Assembly (NCBI GenBank): GCA_002104895.1
Contig: MCFG01000169.1
Coordinates: forward strand, 21,001-85,000
Source: Anaeromyces robustus
Taxonomy: Eukaryota; Neocallimastigomycota; Neocallimastigomycetes; Neocallimastigales; Neocallimastigaceae
Reading direction: 5' to 3'
Length of the DNA stretch: 64,000 nt
Position 1 is the stretch's first letter. The number at the start of each line of letters is the position of its first letter. Below the pieces are notes generated by a model. The model saw only the letters and a list, made by a program, of their open reading frames with translations, had not been told where the DNA came from and did no database searches. Below, piece by piece: positions 48,464-61,189 of the stretch. The position numbers were made by a program, and so were the translations under genes.

Positions 48464-48473
48464 TATAAAAATA
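48464..48473 (+). promoter_or_regulatory. TATA box of CotH gene 5
   Basis: TATAAAAATA followed by TAACATTTTCTCTT, 234 nt before the ATG. Confidence 0.55.
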
Positions 48474-48697
48474 TAACATTTTCTCTTCAAAAGAAGTTTT
48501 TTTTTAATAAATCATAATTTTTTTTGGTAAATAATTATTTAAATATTAATTTATTTCAATTTTTGTTATATACTAAAAATTTAGTTTCTATTTATAAAAG
48601 AATTCGATTTATTTATATAAAGCTTTAATAATACGTTTAAAAGTTGAAATAAAGGATATAATTTACTACAAGTAAAAATTCTAAATAATAAAATAAA

Positions 48698-49237
48698 ATG
48701 TTAACAAAAATTGGAATAATATTGCTTTTTGGTAAATATTTATTTATTTATAAAACTTATAAAAGAAAATATTTATAATATAATTATTTGCTCTAAGTTT
48801 ATATATATAAAACCCAAATTATTTTTTATTATTATAAATACTATTATATTATTATTTAAATTAAAATTTAATAATTATACACCATTACTAAAAATATAAT
48901 ATATAAAAAATATAATATGAAAATATAATATATATTATTAAAATTATTAGCTTATGGTGCATTAGGTTTAAGTTCTTTTATTGGTAATACAAAACGTGCA
49001 GAACTTTTTGAATTAACAGATAATGAAGTTGCCAAATTTAGAATTAAATTACCAGAAGAAGAGTTTGCAATTATAAAAGAAGAAGGTAGTAAAGGTATTG
49101 ATAAATCAAAGTTCAATTCTCTGAGACTTAGCGATGATAATCAAGATATAAATAAATATCTTTCTGAAGTTATTAAATTACTTACTGCAGATTTATTTAA
49201 AACAAAAAATGCTACCATGACTGTTGAAATCAATGGG

Positions 49238-49277
<40 letters not shown>

Positions 49278-50970
49278 GTTATATATAATAATATTATAGA
49301 TAAATTAATTTTATATATATATATTTTTAATTTTCTCTTTTTTTTTTTTATCTATTTTTAATTATTATATTTAAAATTAATGATGAAATAAAAAAAAAAT
49401 ATATAACAAAGAACAACTAAATCTTACAAGAAGATTACTTTTGGTTTAGGTGGTGGTTCTTCACGTAATTATGCTAAACAAGGTTATAATATTAAAATTC
49501 GTGGTAATAAAAATTTATATGGACGTACTCAATTTAAACTTCGTCCTGATTCTCGTGAAGCCACTTATTTAAGATCAAAATTAGTTTGTGATATGCATAA
49601 TCGTTTAGGACTTCCATCTATTTCTGCTAATTTATGCTACTTTATATATTAATGATGAATATATGGGATTTTATGTTTTACTTGATTCTATTAAATTACG
49701 ATGGATTGAAGCTGTATATGATGATCCAGACTCCACTTCTTTATATGAATGTAAATCAACTAGTAATCAATTAACTGTTGAATCTTCATCAGAAGGATGT
49801 GTTAATGCAAATGATGAAGTAACCGATAATACTGAATGGATAGAATTTTTAACTACTTTAGATAATGCTAAATCTCCAGAAGATATTGAAGATATTTTTG
49901 ATATTGATCTTTTCTTAAATGAAATAGCTTTTGAATTTTTATCTGGTTCATGGGATCATTATCTTTATTTTGGTCATAATTATGATGTATATAAACCAAA
50001 AAATGATAAATGGAAGATTTTATATAATGATTTTGATGCTGAACTTGGTCAAGAAGTTGTTTATATTGAACGCGCATTTCAAAATGCTAATAAAAATAGA
50101 GATTATTATTCTTACTCTTTTGAAGATTTCGCTGCTAGAAAAACTCATCTTCTTGATATTTTAATTTTCCAGAATACTACTCGTTTTGATAATATTCTTA
50201 AAAATTTTGTTACTAATGCTTTCAATCCAACTATTCTTTTCCCACATATTGATGAATTAAAAGAATTTATTAGACCTTATGTTGAATTAGATAAAACTCC
50301 AGATGAAAATGGTAAATATCCAGGTAGACTTAATGAAAAATCTGGTGATTATACTTTTGCTCAATGGGAAGCTAATTGTGAATTTACTACTATTGATTCT
50401 ACTGAATTAGGTAATGCTTATGGTTTAAAATATTGGATTCTTCAAAAATATAGATATGTTTGTAAAGCTTATAATATGGATTGTGATCCAGTATATATGG
50501 ATGAAAACTATCAATACACAATTGATAAATCTATTGAATCTCAAGCTTTTCTTATTCCATGGGAAGAACGAAATAAAAATACTATTACTACTCAACAACC
50601 TCCAGAACAACAACAACCAGAACCAACTACTACTGTTGTTGTTGTTTCACCACAACCAACTGAAAGTATTATTACTCCAGAAGTTCCACAATATAATTGT
50701 TGGGCTGAATTAATTGGTTATCCATGTTGTCCATCCCACAACAAAATAGTATACAGTCATGATGAAAATGGAGATTGGGGATATGATTATAAAACTAATC
50801 AATGGTGTGGTATTACTCCATTTGTTGCACCAACTGAAGAAGAATGTTGGTCTGAAATATATGGATATTCATGTTGTAAAGGATGTATTATTTATGAATC
50901 AGATGAAAATGGTAAATGGGGTTATAAAAATGGTAAATGGTGTGGTATTCCATCCTATTGTCCAGTTTAA
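48698..50970 (+). pseudogene. CotH gene 5: CotH-dockerin gene broken by a 1-base insertion
   Basis: Exons 48698-48731, 48951-49236 and 49412-50970 follow the family pattern and splice sites. In exon 3 the frame is open until GCT AAT TTA TGC at 49626-49637, where genes 1 and 4 have GCTAATTATGCT and GCTAATTTTGCT. One extra base within 49631-49634 moves the frame and a TAA follows at 49650-49652. From there the correct frame is open without other defects to the normal end, including GSWDHY, DFDAELGQE and both dockerins. As read, only the N-terminal region and first part of the CotH domain would be made, without dockerins. The lack of any second lesion suggests very recent inactivation or a sequencing error. 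Confidence 0.85.
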
Positions 50971-51964
50971 ATAATTTTTACTTTTTTTTTTAATCTGAGA
51001 TAAAAATTTAAGAAAAAAAAAAAAAAAAGAAATTAAAAATAAAAAAAAAAATATAAATATAAAACAAAGAATAAAAAAAGAATAATCTTTTTTAGTATAA
51101 TTTAAAACAAATACATATATTACACAAAAAAAAATTAAAAAAAAAAGAGTAAAATAATTTGAATAATAAAAGCAAGAAACAAAAAAAGAAAGTATAAGAT
51201 ATACTTTTTTTTTTTTTTATTTATGAAAATTAATAATTTAAATATAATTATTATTATATATATATAAAAGTAATATGAAAAAATTATAAAAAAATTTTTT
51301 TAATGTATTATTAATTACATTATAAATTTCTATTATTATATTATAAAAATATAATATAATATACATATTTTATATAAATATTATAAAATTACTTAATATA
51401 AAATATAATTGAAATCAAATATATATATTTTAAAATGTAAAAAAAAAAAAATACATTTTAATATAAATATTAGTTAAATGATTTTAATTATTAAAAATAT
51501 ACATATCAATTATTTTTATTATTATAATATTTAGTAATAAAAATATTTTTATAAGAAAATATAAATATAAAATGTAAAAAAACAATGGAATAAAATCTTT
51601 ATAGAAATTAAGCAAACATCAAGTAAAAAAAAAAAAATTGTAAATTAAACAAACATCAAATAAAAAAAAAATTAGAAATTAAGCAAACATCAAATAAAAA
51701 AAAAATTATAAATTAAGCAAACATCAAATAAAAAAAATATATATATTATAAATTAATTTTTTTTTTAATTACTTTTGAATTAATATTATTGTATTATTAT
51801 ATTATTTCTAACTAAATATTAAACATTTATTAACAAGAATGTTTATTATTGAAAAGATTAGGATATAATAACATAGCTCATATTTAATTAAAAAAAAAAA
51901 TTAAGATATTATTTTTTTTGTATCTATTTATCACAAAAAAAAAAAATATCATATAAATAATAAA
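50971..51964. other. 3' flank of CotH gene 5, with its own ~35-bp tandem repeat
   Basis: Shared downstream block, then at about 51605-51735 four units of ~33-37 bp containing AATTAAGCAAACATCAAATA plus poly(A). They lie at the position where the blocks before genes 4 and 5 carry the 55-bp minisatellite. The end has AACAAGAATGTTTATTATTGAAAAGATTAGG. No gene. Confidence 0.6.
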
Positions 51965-53975
51965 ATTTTAACTTTAGTATATAGAATATTAGAATATTCT
52001 AAATATTTAGTAATGTTAATGTAAAAATTGTGTATATAATTAATAAAAATAATAAAAATATCAATATATATAATAAATAAATTTTGAAATTTTTTAAGTG
52101 TGGTACAGCAAGAAAATATATACTTAAAAAATATTTATTTTAAATATTTAGATTAACTTTGTTATTTTTATGTAATAGTAATTAATATTATTTATTATTT
52201 TTCTACTTAACAATTTAATTAATAGTAAATGAAAATTAAGTAGAAAAATAATATTTATATAATCGTATCTAAAAAAATGTGTTAATATAGTTTTTTTTTT
52301 TTTTTAAAAAAGTATTTAAGGAGTAAAATTTAATCGAAAAAAATTTTTTTCAAAGTTCATAATTTATAATTAACATAATAAAAAATGTTAATTAAAATTA
52401 GGAAAAAGCGAAGAAGATACAAAGAATAAAAACAATAAAAAAAAAACAATGGAAAGCTTTGAAGATCTTCACTTTTAAGTAGAATAAATAAGAAAAAATG
52501 AAACATTTACATTTTTTTTTTGATTTATTTTACAACTAATCTACAGCTATAGTAAATAGTTACTTCTTAAAAAATTATAAAAGCTTATAGTAATGATATG
52601 AAAAATAAACTTTAGTGAGGATCTTCATTTTTTTTTTAATTAGTACTATTTACTCGTTCTGTAGATTAGTTCCTTATTTTTCCATTTAATAACCATCATG
52701 AATAACCATAAATAATCATAAATCATAAAAATATTCCATCAATATTTTCCATTTATGGAGAAAAATGGTACGGTGACGTTCAAAAAAATCTTATTGGAAG
52801 ATATTCAATATGTTCAATACTTTTGTAGCAACTTATTAATTTTATTTATAATATATACAGCTATAATAATAGTTACTTCTAAACCATTTTAAAATAATTA
52901 ATAATTATATTTTGCGTTTATAACTTTTACTATTATAAATTCTGTAATATTATAAATAAAAAAAAGATGATTAGAAGATCAATTAATCAGAAAACTATTA
53001 TTACACTAAATGAAATGAAATGGAAAAAAAAGAAAGATAAAAATCAACAAAAAGTATATATCAAAAACATTAAAATTTTTAAAATGAATTCTTTTATATA
53101 TATAATATACAGCTATGATAAATGGTTACTTCTAAAATATTTTTAACAACAAATCTTAATAAATTAGTTTAATTTTACGTTTTCTAAAACAAATCTACCA
53201 TTATATATTCTGTAGATTATATAAATGAAAGGTTCATTTCATACAATATTTAATATTTTGATAACTACATTTCAATTTATTTTTAATTTATAGCTATGTT
53301 AATAGTTACTTCTAAATAATAAACAATAATACAAAAAATTATAATGGTGTTCTACGTTTTTTTTTTAAATTTACTATTACAGATTCTATAAATTTTAAAT
53401 AAAAAATTTTTAAAAAAGACCATAAAATCAAAAAATGTTTAAATTTTTTATTGATATTTTTTTTTTCTTTTTTATATTTAATCTATAGCTATGATTATGA
53501 TTACTTCTAAAAATATTCTATAAAAAAATTTTTTTATATATAAACGGTATTGTATATTTATATCATAACAAATTCTATGGATTATATATAGAAAAGAAAT
53601 TTAGACCATTTAAAATGATTTATTAATAAATATAAGAGAATAAATGGAACAAATATCATGAAATTATTCTTTTATAATTATTAGTTAATTTACATTACTA
53701 TTAAACATTTTTTAAATTTATAAGTATCTTTATTATATAATTTAAAAATTCAAATTATTTAATAAGTATTTATATACTACAAAAAAAAAGAATATATATA
53801 TATATATATATATATTTAATTTTTAATGTTATTTAAAAAAAAATTAAAAATAATAAAGAATAATATGATACGTTCTTATTATTAAAACAATTTATTCAAT
53901 AATAATACTATATAAAAAAATGGTTTTAATTTTAAAAATTTTTAGCTGAAATTAAAAACTTTTAACCAAAAATAT
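51965..53975 (+). repeat. Dispersed hairpin-array repeat, copy D (complete)
   Basis: The clearest copy. Five units: (1) AACTAATCTACAG 52534-52546 with CTGTAGATTAGTT 52659-52671, inner AGTAAATAGT 52551-52560 with ACTATTTACT 52645-52654, both perfect; (2) outer 52845-52860 with 52942-52956, inner 52865-52873 with 52929-52937; (3) outer 53101-53112 with 53210-53222, inner AATGGT 53121-53126 with ACCATT 53198-53203; (4) AATTTATAG 53285-53293 with CTATAAATT 53386-53394, inner TAATAGT with ACTATTA 53373-53379; (5) 53473-53488 with 53575-53589, inner TTATGAT 53495-53501 with ATCATAA 53562-53568. CTAT follows each left outer arm and TACTTCT follows each left inner arm. No ORF. Confidence 0.9.
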
Positions 53976-54520
53976 ATATATAATTATACAATAAAACAAA
54001 ATTAATAAACCTTTATTAAATAAATGAAAAAAATAAAAAATAATAAAAAAAAATAGAAATAAAAACAAAAATAATACAACAATAATTAAAAAAGAATTCA
54101 ATAAATAACTACAAAAATGTAATAAATAGAAAATTAAACAAAAATAATAAAAAATAAATAAATAAATAAAAATATTAAAATTACATAGCAAATTAAACTG
54201 TTTTCTCTTTTTTTTTCTTTTAATTGTTATGTTTTATATTTAACAATAATTATATATATCATAATATTATATATTATTTATTGTTATTTCATTAATACAT
54301 ACAAAAATTATAATTTGATTATAAATAATTATTACAGTATATTAATTATTATTATCATTTTTATTATTAATTCAAGTGTATTCATTTTTTTTATATTTAT
54401 ATATATTAGTTTATTATTATTAGTATATATTCATTTTATAATTTTTATTTTATTTATTAAAAGATATTCCTTATTATTATTATATATAATTTTTTATATT
54501 ATGTAAAATAAATAAAAAAT
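53976..54520. repeat. Extension of copy D shared with copy C
   Basis: Matches 40961-41540 in order (AATAAAACAAAATTAATAAA, TTTTCTCTTTTTTTTC, TCATAATATTATATATTATT), without the long poly(A). Small ORFs here are low-complexity. Confidence 0.65.
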
Positions 54521-55385
54521 TGTATATAATAATAATAAGGTTGATCTCTTTTCTTTTTTTGTTTCTTTATTTAAAATTGAAATGTTATATTTTTTATTTT
54601 ATTATTTAATATAAATAACAAATTTTTTTATATATTAAAAATGTAATCTTTTTCTTTTTTTGTTTTCTTTATTTAAAAATTGTAATATTTTTTTTATATA
54701 TTAAAAATGTAATCTTTTTACTTTTTTGTTTTTTTTTTCTTAGCAATAATTATTAGTAATATTATGAACGAAAATTTATTGGAACAAGATAAAAAAAAAA
54801 AAAAAAAACAATTATGACTCATAACTCTATTATAACAAATTTTTTTATCCATTTTTTCTTAACATATATATTTTCATATTTAATAAATATTTGAAAATCA
54901 CAATAAATTTTATATTATAATAGAATAGAATATATTTTTATATTACTGAATAATAATATATTTTTATATTACTGAATAATAATATATTTTTATATTACTG
55001 AATAGTTTAAATATAAATATTAAAGTAACTTTTTATTTATAAATGTTTAAATATATACAGGAATGTATTTTACATGTATTAAAAAATGTAAACACGTGTT
55101 ATAAATACGTGACATCAAATACATAGATTAAATTAAAAATAAATTAAAAATAGATTAAAAGAATATTAAAGTAAATTATACATAAAATTTGTAATAATGA
55201 ATATATAAACATTTATATTAATAAAGATAAATTTTATATTAATAAAGATAATGTTTATATGAAGTTGCCAATAACTCTTTTTTATTAATAAAAAATAAAA
55301 AGATAGTGATTATTCAAATAATTATTAATTTATTTTTTGTTTTAAAATGTTTTATTTTATTAATTATTTTTTAATTTTTTTTTAA
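54521..55385. other. Upstream block of CotH gene 6
   Basis: Resembles the upstream blocks of genes 4 and 5 (AAATTTATTGGAACAA, ATTAAATTAAAAATAAATTAAAAATAG, TTGCCAATAACTCTTTTT), with a three-fold ~27-bp repeat TATATTTTTATATTACTGAATAA at about 54929-55010. No gene. Confidence 0.6.
54814..54822. promoter_or_regulatory. ATGACTCAT palindrome upstream of CotH gene 6
   Basis: Same 9-bp site and left flank as for genes 1, 3 and 4, ~800 bp before the ATG. Confidence 0.45.
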
Positions 55386-55395
55386 TATAAAAAGA
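55386..55395 (+). promoter_or_regulatory. TATA box of CotH gene 6
   Basis: TATAAAAAGA followed by AAACATTTTCTCTT, 229 nt before the ATG. Confidence 0.6.
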
Positions 55396-55614
55396 AAACA
55401 TTTTCTCTTCAAAAAAGGTTTTTTTTTTTTTATAAATCATAATTTTTTTTGGGTAAATAATTATTTAAGTATTAATATATTTCAATTTTTGTTATATATC
55501 TAAAAATTTAGTTTTTATTTATATAAAAAAATTCGATTTATTTATATAAAGCTTTATCAATAAGTTGTATAATTTATTAAAAATAAATAATTATAAATAG
55601 AAAAAAAAATTAAA

Positions 55615-57975
55615 ATGTTAACAAAAATTGGAACATTATTGCTTTTTGGTAAATATTTATTTATTTATAAAATTTATAAGAAATAATTATATATTAGAAA
55701 TATTTTCTATTACTTTTACAAGTTTATATATATATATATAAAAGCATATTCTAATTTTTTATTTATTTATAAATATTATATTATTATTTTATTTATATTA
55801 TTATTAAAATTAAAATTTAATAATTATAAACTATTACTAAAAATATAAAATATAAAATATAAAAAATATAATATGAAAATATGAAAATATAAAATATAAA
55901 ATATATTATTAAAATTATTAGCTTATGGTGCATTAGGTTTAAGTTCATTTATTGGTGATTCAAAACGTGCAGAAATTTTTGAATTAACTGATAATGAAGT
56001 TGCCAAATTTAGAATTACAATACCAGAAGAAGAATTTAAATCTTTAAAAAATGAAGGTAGTGAAGGTATTGATATTCAATTACACGATGGTAATTATTAT
56101 ACTGATGAAGATGTTGAATACCCCACTGCTTTTTTAGATTATCCTTTAGATAATCCATATACTAAAGATTTATTCAAAACAAAGAATGCTGCTATGACTG
56201 TTGAAATCAACGGGTATATATAACAATCTATATATGTTCAATTTTATAATATATAATTATATTATATTATATTATAAATATATTAGCTTTATATATATAT
56301 ATATATTAAATTTTTTTCTTTTTTTTTCTTTCTTTCTTTCTTTCTTTTTTTTTTTTTTATCTATATTTTCTAATTATTATTTTTAAAAAAATCAATAATA
56401 AATCTATATATATTAATTAAATAAATTAATAATTAATAAAGAAAAACCAAATCTTATAAGAAGGTTACTTTTGGTTTAGGTGGTAGTTCTTCTCGTGCTT
56501 TTGCTAAGCAAGGTTATAATATTAAGATTCGTGGTAATAAAGATTTATACGGACGTTCTCAATTTAGACTTCGTCCTGATTCTCGTGAAGCTACTTATTT
56601 AAGATCAAAATTAGTTTGTGATATTCATAATCGTTTAGGACTTCCATCTATTTCTGCTAATTATGCTACTTTATACATTAATGATGAATATATGGGATTT
56701 TATATTATGATGGATTCTATTAAATTAAGATGGATTGAAGATGTTTATGATGATCCAGACTCCACTTCTTTATATGAATGTGAACCTATTAATAATCAAT
56801 TAACAGTTAGTACTTCATCCGAAGGATGTGCTAATGAAAATGATGAAGTAACCGATAATACTGAATGGATAGAATTTTTAACTGCTTTAGATAATGCTAA
56901 ATCTCCAGAAGATATTGAAGACATTTTTGATATTGATCTTTTCTTAACTGAAATAGCCTTTGAATATTTATCTGGTTCATGGAATCACTATCTTTTATTT
57001 GGTCATAACTTTAGTTTATATAAACCAAAGAATGATAAATGGAAGATTTTATATAATGATTTTGATGGTGAACTTGGTCAAGATATTTCTATTCGTGAAC
57101 CATTTGATCGTGTTATAAATACAAATTATCCATCTTATACTTTTAACGATTTTGCCATGAAAAAAACTCATCTTCTTGACATTTTAGTTTTCAAAAATTC
57201 TACTCGTTTTGATAATATTCTTAAAAGTTTTGTTACTAAAGCTTTCAATCCAACTATTCTTTTCCCACATATTGATGAATTAAAAGAATTTATTAGACCA
57301 TATGTTGAATTAGATAAAACTCCAGATGAAAATGGTAAATATCCAGGTAGACTTAATGAAAATTCTAATGATTATACTTTAGCTGAATGGGAAGCTAATT
57401 GTGAATTTACTACTATTCGTTCTACTCAATTTTATAGTGGTTATGGTTTAAAATATTGGATTCTTCAAAAATACAGATATATTTGTAAAGCTTATAATAT
57501 GGATTGTGATCCAGTATATATGGATGAAAATTATTCATATACTATTGATGAATCTGTTGAATATAAAATTACTGAAACTCAACAACCTCCAGTACAACAC
57601 CAACAACAACAAGAACCAACTACTACTATTACTGCTTCTGCCGCTGTTGTTCCACCACAACCCACTGAAACTATTACTACTCCAGAAGTTCCACAATATA
57701 ATTGTTGGGCTGAATTAATTGGTTATCCATGTTGTCCATCCAACAACAAAATTGTTTACAGTCATGATGAAAACGGAGATTGGGGATATGATTATAAAAC
57801 TAATCAATGGTGTGGTATTACTCCATTTGTTGTCCCAACTGAAGAAGAATGTTGGTCTGAAAAAATGGGTTATTCATGTTGTAAAGGATGTATTATTTAT
57901 GAAACGGATGAATATGGTAAATGGGGTTATGAAAATGGTAAATGGTGTGGTATTCCAACCTATTGTCCAGTTTAA
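55615..57975 (+). CDS. CotH gene 6: secreted CotH-dockerin protein with an altered putative active site
   Basis: Exons 55615-55648, 55922-56213 and 56442-57975 give 619 residues. Signal peptide MLTKIGTLLLFAYGALGL; the exon 2 variable region is Tyr/Asp-rich (GNYYTDEDVEYPT). CotH domain with FGLGGSSSRAFAKQGYN and DFDGE from 315. However, the GSWDHY motif reads GSWNHY (N290, codon AAT at 56983-56985), 25 residues before the DFD motif, where the other five copies have Asp. If that Asp is catalytic, as in CotH-type kinases, this copy may be inactive. Exon 3 has Ile for the Met kept in the other copies before HNRLGL, so a search for ATG-initiated frames misses the first part of exon 3. Linker rich in Gln and Thr; dockerins at 528-568 and 579-619. 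Last gene of the array. Confidence 0.92.
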
Positions 57976-58187
57976 ATTATTTTTACTTTTTTTTTTTTTT
58001 TAATCTGAAATAAAAAAATTAAAAATTAAAAATTAAAAGGAAAAAAAAAAAAAAAAAAGAATAGAAATTGAAAATAAAAAAATTTAAAAAATGTAAATAA
58101 AAAAATAAAACAAAGCGAAGAAGAAAATAAAAAAGAATAATCTTTTTTTAAGTATAATTTAAAACAAATATATATATATTTACACCA

Positions 58188-58225
<38 letters not shown>

Positions 58226-58914
58226 AAAGTAAAAATAATTTAAATAACGAAAGCAAAAAAACCAAAAAAAGAAAGTATAAAATATACTTTTTTTATTTAT
58301 GAAAATTAATATTTAAATATAATTACTATTATATATATATATATATAGTAATAATAATATGAAAAAAAAAATAATTATAAAAAAAATTATTTAATGTATA
58401 ATAAATTTACATTACAAATTTCTATTATTTTATTATAACAAAAATAATAGTTAATAATATAATTCTTAATATATATATATATATATATATATAAAGAAAA
58501 AGAAAAAAATTTATATAAAGTAGAATTGAAATCAAGTATAAATGTTAAAACATATTAAAAAAAAAAAAAAAAAAAATCGATTTCCACAATATATTAGAGA
58601 AAAATTAATTAAAAAAAAAAAAAAAAAGAATTTTAATTATTATTAAAATAATGTAGATCAATTATTTTTATTATTATAATAATTAATAATAATAAAAAAA
58701 AGTTTTTTATAAAAAACAATTATAAAATAGAAAATATAAATGTAAAAAAAAATAAAAAAGAAAAAAAACAAAAAAAAAATAAAAATAAAAACTAAGAACT
58801 TAAAAAAACTTTATAGTAATTATAAGAATAAAATAAAAATAAAAATAAATAAATAAAATATAAAAATATAAACTAAAAAAAAAAAAAAAAATTTTTTTTC
58901 TGTAAAATTATTTT
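57976..58914. other. 3' flank of CotH gene 6
   Basis: Shared CotH downstream block (ATTTACACCAAAAAAATTT, GAAAATTAATATTTAAATATAATTA) with several long poly(A) runs. The apparent minus-strand ORF is Phe/Leu low-complexity. No gene. Confidence 0.55.
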
Positions 58915-59126
58915 TTATTATTAATATATTTATAGATTATTAGAAAATTAGAATATTCTAATAACCCTTAAAAAAAAACCAAATAAAAAATTTTTTAATT
59001 TTTTTAGGTTAGTGTGGTAAAGTAAGAAATATTATTATTTATTATTATTATTTTTTTATTTGACAATAAAAAAACTAAATAAATAAAATTTTGTTTTAAA
59101 TATCTCCTTTTATTTTATTATTATTA

Positions 59127-59175
<49 letters not shown>

Positions 59176-61024
59176 ATTATTTTTTTGCTTAACAATTTAA
59201 TTAATATTACATAAAAAAATAAATAGAAAAATAATTTTTTTTTCTGTAATTTTATTTATTAAATGAAAATATTATAATAATAAAGTTTTTATTTATTTAT
59301 TTATTCTTTTTTTCTTTAAAAAAAAAAAAAAAAAAAAAAGTATTTAAAGAGTAAAATTTAATCCAAAAAATAAAAAAAATTGTTTTTTCCTCAAAGTTCA
59401 TAATTTATAATTAGCATTATAAGATGTTAATTAGAATTAGGAAAAAGCGAAGAAGATACAAAGAATAAAAAACAATAAAAAAAAAAAAAAAACAATGGAA
59501 AGCTTTGAAGATCTTCACTTTTAAGTAGAATAAATAAGAAAAAATGAAACATTTACATTTTTTTTTTGATTTATTTTACAACTAATCTACAGCTATAGTA
59601 AATAGTCACTTCTTAAAAAAATAATAAAAGCTTATAGTAATGATATGAAAAATAAACTTTAGTGAGGATCTTCATTTTTTTTTTTTTAATTAGTACTATT
59701 TACTCGTTCTGTAGATTAGTTCCTTATTTTTCCATTTAATAACCATGAATAACCATGAATAACCATGAATAACCATAAAATAATCATAAATAATTAAAAT
59801 ATTCCATCAATATTTTCCATTTATGAAGAAAAATGGTACAGTGACGTTCAAATAGGCTTATTGGAAGATATTCAATATAATGTTCAATACTTCTTGTAGC
59901 AACTTATTAATTTTATTTATAATATATACAGCTATAATAATAGTTACTTCTAAACCATTTTAAAATAATTAATAATTGTGTTTTGCGTTTTACAACTTTT
60001 ACTATTATAAATTCTGTAATATTATAAATAAAAAAAAAAAAGATGATTGGAAGACCAATTAACCAGGAAATTATTATTACACTAAATGAAATGAAGTGGA
60101 AAAAAAGAAAGATAATTAGAAGACCAATTATCCAGGAAATTATTATTACACTAAATGAAATGAAATGGAAAAAAAAAAAAGATAATTAGAAGACCAACTA
60201 ACCAGGAAATTGTTATTACACTAAATGAAATGAAATGAAAATGAAAAAAAAAAAAATCAACAAAAAACATATATTATAAAATATTGAAATTTTTAAAAAA
60301 AAAATGAATCCTTTTATATATATAATATACAGCTATGATAAATGGTTACTTCTAAAAATATTTTTTTTAATATCAATTCAATTAAAATAAATTAGGTTCA
60401 TTTTACGTTTTTTTAAAAAATCTACCATTATATATTCTGTAGATTATATAAATGAAAGGTTCATTTCATTTAAATATTCAATATTTTGGTAACTAACATT
60501 TCAAAAAAAATTTTTTTTTTTTTAATTTATAGCTATGTTAATAGTTACTTCTAAATAAAAATATACAATTATATAAAATAAATTATAATGGTGTTCTACG
60601 TTTTTTTAAAAATTTACTATTACAGATTCTATAAATTTTAAATAAAAAAATTTTTTTAAAACAGACCATAAAATCAAAAAAATGTTTATTGATAATTTTT
60701 TTCTTTTTTTTTATATTTAATCTATAGCTATGGTTATGATTACTTCTAAAAATATTCTATAAAAAATTTTTTTTTATATATAAACGGTATTGTATATTTA
60801 TATCATAACAAATTCTATAGATTATATGTATAAAAGAAATTTAGACCATTTAAAATGATTTATTAATAAATATAAGAGAATAAATGAATAAATATTATGA
60901 AATTATTCTTTTATATTTATTAAATAATTTTTACTGATTAAACATTTTTTTTTAAATTTATAAGTACCTTTATTAAATAATTTAAAAATTCAAATTATTT
61001 AATAAAGTATTATTTATATACTAT

Positions 61025-61062
<38 letters not shown>

Positions 61063-61145
61063 TATGCTATTTAAAAAAGGCTAACAATAAACAATAAAAA
61101 ATTAAATAATATGATACGATACGTTCTTATTATTAAAAAAAATTA
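58915..61145 (+). repeat. Dispersed hairpin-array repeat, copy E (complete)
   Basis: Same architecture as copies B-D: AGAATATTCTAA near the start, AAGCGAAGAAGATAC, GAAGATCTTCAC, then units starting at 59591, 59930, 60331, 60531 and 60726. Unit 1 outer arms are perfect (AACTAATCTACAG with CTGTAGATTAGTT); a C in the left strand (AGTCACTTC) lies just past the inner helix. Between units 2 and 3 this copy has a triplicated ~70-bp segment (60041-60240) that is single in copies B, C and D. No ORF. Confidence 0.88.
60041..60240. repeat. Three ~70-bp tandem units inside copy E
   Basis: Units starting at 60041, 60110 and 60180 each contain GGAAGACCAATTAACCAGG-like sequence, ATTATTACACTAAATGAAATG and a poly(A). 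One unit occurs at the same place in copies B (23720), C (39959) and D (52965). Confidence 0.88.
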
Positions 61146-61189
61146 TTTATTCGATAAATGAATAAAAAAAAATAGAAATAAAATGAATA

